The position numbers and the translations under genes were made by a program. From assembly GCA_009663005.1 (NCBI GenBank), contig CM018901.1, positions 11,869,076 to 11,881,575 of the forward strand: a stretch of 12,500 nt of DNA, read 5' to 3'. Below, piece by piece: positions 8,582-12,500 of the stretch. The stretch's first letter is position 1; every line of letters begins with the position of its first letter. The DNA is from Actinidia chinensis. Lineage: Eukaryota > Streptophyta > Magnoliopsida > Ericales > Actinidiaceae. The notes beneath the pieces were generated by a model. The model made no database searches, was not told where the DNA came from, and saw nothing but the letters and a program-made list of their open reading frames with translations.

Positions 8582-8950
8582 TTACCTCGGGGTCACGACC
8601 ACATCTTCCAATACTTCTATGTTCCTCCCCCCGATTATTTGAACTTCCTTCATCGCCATCTTGGTCAAAACCGGGCCAAGTAGCACTGTTTTTGCTGCCA
8701 CTTGGTCTCCATAAATGGCCTCTTCCGCCTCGGGGCGTGAGGAACTTATGGCTTGATGGTGTGGAGGCACCCCTTTCATCCTGTTGGCAACAGTCTTTCC
8801 ACAATACATTATATGGGGATGGTATCCACCACCATAAACTCCGTCATCAGTTCTTGGGAGCCTGCTCGGGTTTTGAGAGACACAACGGTTTCCCAAGGGC
8901 CAATGCGCTTGAGCATAAACCCAACTGAAGAGGAGCTCGGGCTGTTTCAA
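8582..8950 (-). pseudogene. Linker of pol between protease and reverse transcriptase
   Basis: A 122-codon frame retains GDQVAAKTVLLGPVLTKMAM (about 8630-8690) and MKGVPPHHQAI with the alternate-frame STPSSHKFLTPRG. These are the usual segments joining the retropepsin to the reverse transcriptase in Tat pols. No catalytic role is expected. Confidence 0.6.
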
Positions 8951-8959
8951 TTGATCTTT

Positions 8960-9262
8960 GAGGATTTTTAATTTCTTTGGGAAATTTTAAATCTAATACA
9001 TACCTTGACCGAGCTTCCAGTCCACAAGGATTCTTTTGACGTCGTATCCTCCGATCCGCAATTGCACCACTAATGGGTCTGGTGAGGCTGTGTACTCTTC
9101 GGTCCGCTCTGGAGAAGGTAACACGTCCCTCTCGATCTCGGCTGTCTTCATTTTCTTCTGCGGTGATTGGAAAAAAACCGAGAGCACCTCGTGCATTTGA
9201 TAATAATGCGATCTCGCTCTGTATGTTGCTCTACAGACGGGGTCATTCGGGCCCCCGCTCAT
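8960..9262 (-). pseudogene. Aspartic protease (retropepsin) region of pol
   Basis: The frame 9262-8993 reads MSGGPNDPVCRATYRAR, then VLSVFFQSPQKKMKTAE, then DPLVVQLRIGGYDVKRILVD, the typical approach to the retropepsin active site. The active-site Asp is at 9020-9022. Directly after it the frame reads WKLGQGMY, but one frame over the same bases read TGSSV, so an intact D-T-G-S-S needs two bases that are absent here. The loss falls exactly at the catalytic triplet, and the protease of this copy as written would be dead. Confidence 0.86.
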
Positions 9263-9269
9263 GTGGATG

Positions 9270-10896
9270 GTGGCCTAGGGGCAAGTCTTCATCCTCTGCG
9301 TTGCTGCCTCTTCTGTCTCCTCCATGTTCGATAGGCCTTTGTTGGCTCAGGCTTCGGTGCTTCGCAGGGTCTTCTCATTGTCCACGAACTCTTTAAGATG
9401 TCCGTCGTGGACCAATTGCCTAGGACAGCCTTAAGAGCTCTTGGATTTCCTCGGTTTTTGTGTGCCCTTTCTTCTCGCCATGGTATGAGCACTCAACGCT
9501 GATTTCTTATTTTTGGATCTCCACTCTCGGCTCCGGTTTCTTGAATATGGTTTGTCTCGATTCTAGCCAGGAGTTTAATAAATCGGTTCCTTAAAGACCA
9601 CATTAATCCCCTGCTGTAGGCCCTTGTTTCGTATGGATAGACCCGTCTTTCCTCCTCTAACCGAAGCCCTCTCCTCGCCCGAACTTTGCCTTGCCTTCCG
9701 TTTTCCCCTTGGACCTCCCTACGTCATCCTCACATCGGGAGAACATCTCGACCCGGGACAATGAGGTCCCGGAGGTCGGTTAGGATCCACTCAGGGTTTT
9801 CCCATAATCTGTCCCCCGGGGACAATCTAAGCTTGTAGCTTGCCACGGCTCATCTCCTCGAACACTCTTCGATACATTGTTGTTTCCCAGTATCGCTTAC
9901 TATAACTTCTGATTGACTCGTTCTGTCTTCTTCAATGTTAAGGCAACGAGCTAACTGCCTTCGGTGCCTTGGTGTTTTTGACAACCCGAGCTAACAAACG
10001 ACTCGTGAGCTGATAAAAGTTTTCTATTGACCCCGGCGGTAGTCTATCGAACACTTCAACCCCAGGTCTCCCTAGGCTGGACGGGAATACTTACCTTCCC
10101 TGCTATGAGAGCACCAATGATTCCACAGAGCCATCATCTGCCTGACGTGGCTCACATGGACCGAGGAATTTGACTTCCCGTCGTACAAGTGAATCCTGGG
10201 CGGTACGAATTTTCTCCCTCCGTGAGATTCTATCCCCTCTATCTCCCGAGAGAATGGGTCTGGAACCATAATTTATTCCCTTTCGTACTAACGGCCCACT
10301 GGATGAGGCCGCAACATCCCACTGGTAAGTCACTCATTTTCCTACCACTTTCCTCTATCTTCTTCTTTTTCTCTTTTGTCTAAGTCACCATTTGACTTCT
10401 TTTTTTCATTGAGAAAGCGTCCCGTAGGTTTTCACTCCTTCGTCAACCGATGCGGGGGAGACTTCCGCTTGCTAGACTCCTCAGTTCTGTTATCACCATG
10501 ACTCTCTGGTTTCAGATCCGCGTACCGGGTCACCTCTCCCGCTGCATCCTCAATTGGCTGTGGCCTTGCGCTCCTCCTGATTTTTATTCCGGATGACTGT
10601 ATATTGTCCTGGCTGGTCCGGCCCAAAAAAAATAAGAGCCGTTGTCAACTAAAATCTGAGCCATTTTTGCATCAGTTTGCTTGGAGTCTTCCCCTATCGT
10701 GACATCCCGGCGTCTCTTGCCGGGGGATAACCGACCTCGCTTCTGCTTGGAGGTGGCCTTCGCCGCCCTCCTGCGCATCAAGCCATTAGTTTTTGTCCCC
10801 CTCTGTCCCAGGTGTCCTGGGGACTTAGATGTCGGGGGTTCTCACCCCGTGTTCGAACGACTAGCCGGAACAGTTTTTCCCTCCCTCAAAAGTCAT
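9270..10896 (-). pseudogene. gag: Degraded gag (structural polyprotein)
   Basis: The start is uncertain; an ATG at 10896, 32 bases after the primer-binding site, is the nearest candidate and soon meets a stop. The N-terminal third is basic (RRRAAKATSKQKRGRLSPGK). The capsid-like part shows GRKFVPPRIHLYDGKS and HVRQMMALWNH (about 10120-10215), then VFDRLPPGSIENFYQLTSR (about 9992-10050), SYSKRYWET (about 9881-9907) and LWENPEWILTDLRDL. The knuckle lies near 9450-9491 and is followed by PRALKAVL and LKSSWTM. These follow plant Tat gag order. At least six frameshifts break it. Confidence 0.85.
9446..9491 (-). other. Gag zinc knuckle of the CX2HX4HX4C kind
   Basis: From the Cys codon at 9489-9491 the frame reads CSYHGEKKGHTKTEE, which with one extra base removed follows C-x2-H-x4-H-x4-C rather than the retroviral C-x2-C-x4-H-x4-C. 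The His-for-Cys form is what I know from Tat-group gag proteins. The last Cys is frame-shifted. Confidence 0.55.
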
Positions 10897-10927
10897 GGGT
10901 GAACGTCCAGCAGGTACATCAACAGCC

Positions 10928-10947
10928 GATTTCCCACAACGGCGCCA
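10928..10947 (-). promoter_or_regulatory. Primer-binding site, tRNA-Asp-like
   Basis: The minus strand reads TGGCGCCGTTGTGGGAAATC, two bases inside the LTR edge. Its first 11 bases match the complement of the 3' end of plant tRNA-Asp (which ends CAACGGCGCCA). After that the match fails at a few positions. The position directly after the LTR end, and the LTR edge CCCAAAAACA on the minus strand, support the call. Confidence 0.82.
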
Positions 10948-10949
10948 AT

Positions 10950-11752
10950 TGTTTTTGGGTGAGTTTACAATGTGGAAATCGGGAAGTGATACTACGAGTT
11001 TATCCTACCCTTTTTCAAGCTTTCTTATGGAAGTGCCCACAAAATTGTCGTCCTCCTGTATATCTACACACTGACAACAGTGAGTACGCCGCAGAGTGTT
11101 TCGGAAAAACGGCTCTTCGACTGTCAGTTAATGACTGATGGCTCTGCTCAGTTGCTATGGAAAGTTCCTTCATCCCTCCTCCAAGAAGAGAAGAAGAAGA
11201 GAGAAATTGGATTCCCCCCCCACAAAAAGCTCCTTACCATCTACAGTGCTTTCCGCTTATGTAGTTTACTTGGCGGCGGGCTTCGACGCCCAACGAATCC
11301 CTCGATTACTAGGTTGTGTTACCCTCTTCATCCTTGCAGAGGAGTTGGTTATCCTTTCCTTTCCTGCTATCATGATCCTCCTCGCCCGGATTTGGTCTGA
11401 GCCCCTCGTGCCGTGTCGTCAACATCACTATGTCCCGTGTCATTAAATCGGGTTCCCGCCAAACTTTTTTTGGGGGGGTGGGGGGTGTCGACCGAGCTCT
11501 GGTGTTACTGTTTTGCGTGTCCGTCAAAAATCAAGAAGGTATTCCCGAGCTCGGGTAGGGTTCATTCCTGTACTTATACCGAGCTGGTCTCACGGTATAA
11601 CATTGTTTTCTGTTCCTGCGCGTAGGTCGCAACCCCGATATTAACAACCTTTGTATAGTTCTGAGGCTTTCTCGCTTCCCTCTCCCCCTTTCCTTCTTAT
11701 TTCTTGTTAACTTATTCATATGTCTCATGTCCCTACAACGTCATTCAAAACA
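10950..11752 (-). repeat. 5' LTR of the Ty3/gypsy element (right edge uncertain)
   Basis: The inner edge is firm: on the plus strand it begins TGTTTTTGGGTGAG, two bases from the primer-binding site. The outer edge is chosen where the plus strand reads TCATTCAAAACA, ending in CA at 11752, so that the LTR opens TGTTTTGAATGA on the minus strand and closes CCCAAAAACA, an imperfect TGTTTT/AAAACA inverted end. This gives about 803 bp. The promoter for gag-pol should lie inside, reading leftward, but no convincing TATA box was identified. Frames inside the LTR were not taken as genes. Confidence 0.62.
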
Positions 11753-12002
11753 AATATAGGATCGCCATTTATACGTATATGCGTATCTCATTCTTGTTGC
11801 TGAAAAAAAATTCAAAATGTTGATCATATCTGCGACACCATACCTTCTGATGTCATATTTATTAATGAAAAACATTAAAATACCATAAAATAAAAATAAA
11901 AATTTATACAGATCGAGATGGATGTATACCTTCCTGGGTTTTAAGTTCTCAATTCAACCCTTTGATATGCTCTCGAGTCTTAGTTGTCATTTATTATCTG
12001 CA
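11753..12002. other. AT-rich DNA between the two retrotransposons
   Basis: About 250 bp with no gene seen. It is strongly AT-rich (taaaatagcc-like runs, aaaataaaaataaaaattta at about 11886-11906) and clearly differs in composition from the element on its left. It may be the host DNA in which both elements sit, or part of an older element. Confidence 0.5.
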
Positions 12003-12180
12003 TGTGTAGTACCCATAATAATAATATGGGTTTGTGATTGAATAATGCCGAATAAAATTGTATTTATTTATTTATTAATTATTGTATTTTTTTAATTTTT
12101 TAATTAGTTATTTTTTATTTTAAGTTAATTAAAATTTTATTTAATTAGGAGTCTTTATCATGTTAGGAGTCTTGCTTTAT

Positions 12181-12220
12181 ATTTTAGTAGTTATCAAATT
12201 AGATTTTAGTAGTTATCAAA
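12181..12220 (+). repeat. Short direct repeat inside the copia-like LTR
   Basis: ATTTTAGTAGTTATCAAA occurs at 12181-12198 and again at 12203-12220, spaced 22 bp, without mismatch. It lies just upstream of the TATA-like sequence, a usual place for enhancer-like repeats in plant LTRs. A regulatory role is inference. Confidence 0.85.
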
Positions 12221-12237
12221 TAGAGTTAATTTTTGCT

Positions 12238-12247
12238 CTATTTAAGG
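12238..12247 (+). promoter_or_regulatory. TATA-like box of the copia-like LTR
   Basis: The sequence ctatttaagg lies about 195 bp before the LTR end, after the 22 bp direct repeat. Position and composition suit the U3 promoter. No transcription start can be placed. Confidence 0.4.
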
Positions 12248-12428
12248 GATGTTTTGTTACTATGGAAAAAGAGATTATGATTGGTGATTATGAAAAAACG
12301 TTGGTTTTTTCTTCCTTCTTCTTCTAGATTCTGATGAGATGTCAAATTTCTCCCTCCCCTTCTACAATTCTAGTTACGTTTATCCTATTTTTTGATATCG
12401 ATTAAATCGTAGGGCATCAATTTTATTA

Positions 12429-12445
<17 letters not shown>

Positions 12446-12458
<13 letters not shown>
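12446..12458 (+). promoter_or_regulatory. Primer-binding site for initiator Met-tRNA
   Basis: TGGTATCAGAGCC is the complement of the plant initiator Met-tRNA 3' end, the commonest primer site in plant Ty1/copia elements. It follows the LTR end by four bases (aatt). Confidence 0.95.
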
Positions 12459-12462
<4 letters not shown>

Positions 12463-12500
12463 AGATCCCCTTTGTCACCCAAACCCACAATTTATTTTAA

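Larger units (their letters stand above)
5051..9262 (-). pseudogene. pol: Degraded pol: protease, reverse transcriptase, two RNases H, integrase
   Basis: The 4.2 kb length matches a full Ty3/gypsy Tat-type pol, so no large deletion is needed. Conserved blocks follow one another in the right order and at the right spacing, but alternate among the three minus-strand frames. The polyprotein ends KYFH followed by TAA at 5051-5053, just after PWNTSNL, a conserved end for plant Ty3/gypsy pols. In an intact element the product would be cleaved by its own protease and would copy the RNA in cytoplasmic particles and integrate the cDNA. Here no domain has an unbroken frame. The five domains are listed separately. 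Confidence 0.9.
1..11752 (-). mobile_element. Ty3/gypsy LTR retrotransposon, Tat-like, left end outside window
   Basis: The minus strand carries, in order, an LTR, a primer-binding site, gag, protease, reverse transcriptase, RNase H and integrase. Integrase after reverse transcriptase is the Ty3/gypsy order. A second RNase H domain, a very long 3' internal region with tandem repeats, and an antisense accessory gene all point to the Tat group (Ogre, Grande, Retand relatives) by established family knowledge. The 3' LTR and polypurine tract were not recognised, so the left boundary is taken as the window edge. Every coding part is broken by frame changes, so this copy as given could not supply its own proteins. 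The placement in Ty3/gypsy is firm; the sub-lineage is inferred. Confidence 0.88.
12003..12441 (+). repeat. 5' LTR of the copia-like element
   Basis: The right edge is firm: it ends CCTGCGTCA at 12441, four bases before the primer site. The left edge is less sure; TGTGTAGTACCC at 12003 is preferred, while TGTGATTGAATAATGCC at 12033 is an alternative. It is very AT-rich in its first half. TTAGGAGTCTT occurs twice (12145 and 12163). A TATA-like ctatttaagg at about 12238-12247 could start transcription for the R-U5 part. Confidence 0.72.
12003..12500 (+). mobile_element. Ty1/copia-like LTR retrotransposon, 5' end only
   Basis: An LTR of about 440 bp is followed directly by an initiator-Met-tRNA primer site, on the plus strand, opposite to the gypsy element. 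The internal region runs off the window after about 40 bases, so the class rests on primer type, LTR size and AT-rich LTR style. Ty1/copia elements most often use this primer in plants, but some Ty3/gypsy and non-autonomous elements do as well. Confidence 0.72.

Noticed and set aside
8392..8928. 178-codon plus-strand frame, the longest in the window
   Set aside because: It is opposite the protease to reverse transcriptase linker of pol; the minus strand carries the conserved blocks, while the plus product is Pro/Leu/Ser-rich and unlike any family.
10681..11446. Plus-strand frames across the LTR and gag start (10681-10902, 10812-11138, 11080-11446)
   Set aside because: They cross the primer-binding site and LTR boundary, which no real gene of this element does; one hydrophobic run (about 11220-11400) is a chance product of pyrimidine-rich LTR DNA.
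11765..11790. Palindrome-like atacgtatatgcgtat
   Set aside because: Imperfect, short and in AT-rich DNA where such palindromes arise often by chance.

Overview
The window looks like plant nuclear DNA made almost wholly of LTR retrotransposons. No cellular host gene, rRNA, tRNA gene or CRISPR array was found. Two elements are present. The large one fills about 1-11752 and reads on the minus strand. It is a Ty3/gypsy element, best matched from family knowledge to the Tat (Ogre/Grande/Retand-like) group. The small one starts at about 12003, reads on the plus strand, and shows only a 5' LTR and an initiator-Met-tRNA primer site, as in Ty1/copia elements.

Read right to left, the large element has a 5' LTR (about 11752 to 10950) and a primer-binding site resembling the tRNA-Asp complement (10947 to 10928). 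Gag follows (about 10896 to 9270), with a CX2HX4HX4C-type knuckle. Pol then runs to a stop at 5051 in the order protease, reverse transcriptase, Ty3-type RNase H, second RNase H and integrase. No long frame survives: conserved motifs hop between the three minus-strand frames every 50-200 bases, mostly through one- or two-base gaps.

Left of pol the element becomes unusual. There is a five-copy tandem array of about 153 bp (4172-4934), each unit being a diverged dimer of about 77 bp. Beyond it is a roughly 1.1 kb gene-poor stretch. Then comes a plus-strand accessory gene, antisense to gag-pol (about 525-2902), with plausible spliceosomal introns, a GLRFP-containing N-terminal domain and a coiled-coil-like C-terminal part. 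No 3' LTR was recognised, so the 3' internal region is at least 5 kb long and runs off the left edge. This layout resembles Grande-type elements, where long 3' regions, tandem repeats and accessory genes are known.

How the parts relate: gag-pol would be expressed from the 11752-10950 LTR leftward, while the accessory gene is expressed rightward, so the two units converge on the tandem array. Because the accessory gene is antisense, its introns would not be removed from the genomic RNA and can survive retrotransposition. All reading frames are broken here. The pattern fits either an old copy or an unpolished long-read assembly, and the sequence alone cannot fully separate these.
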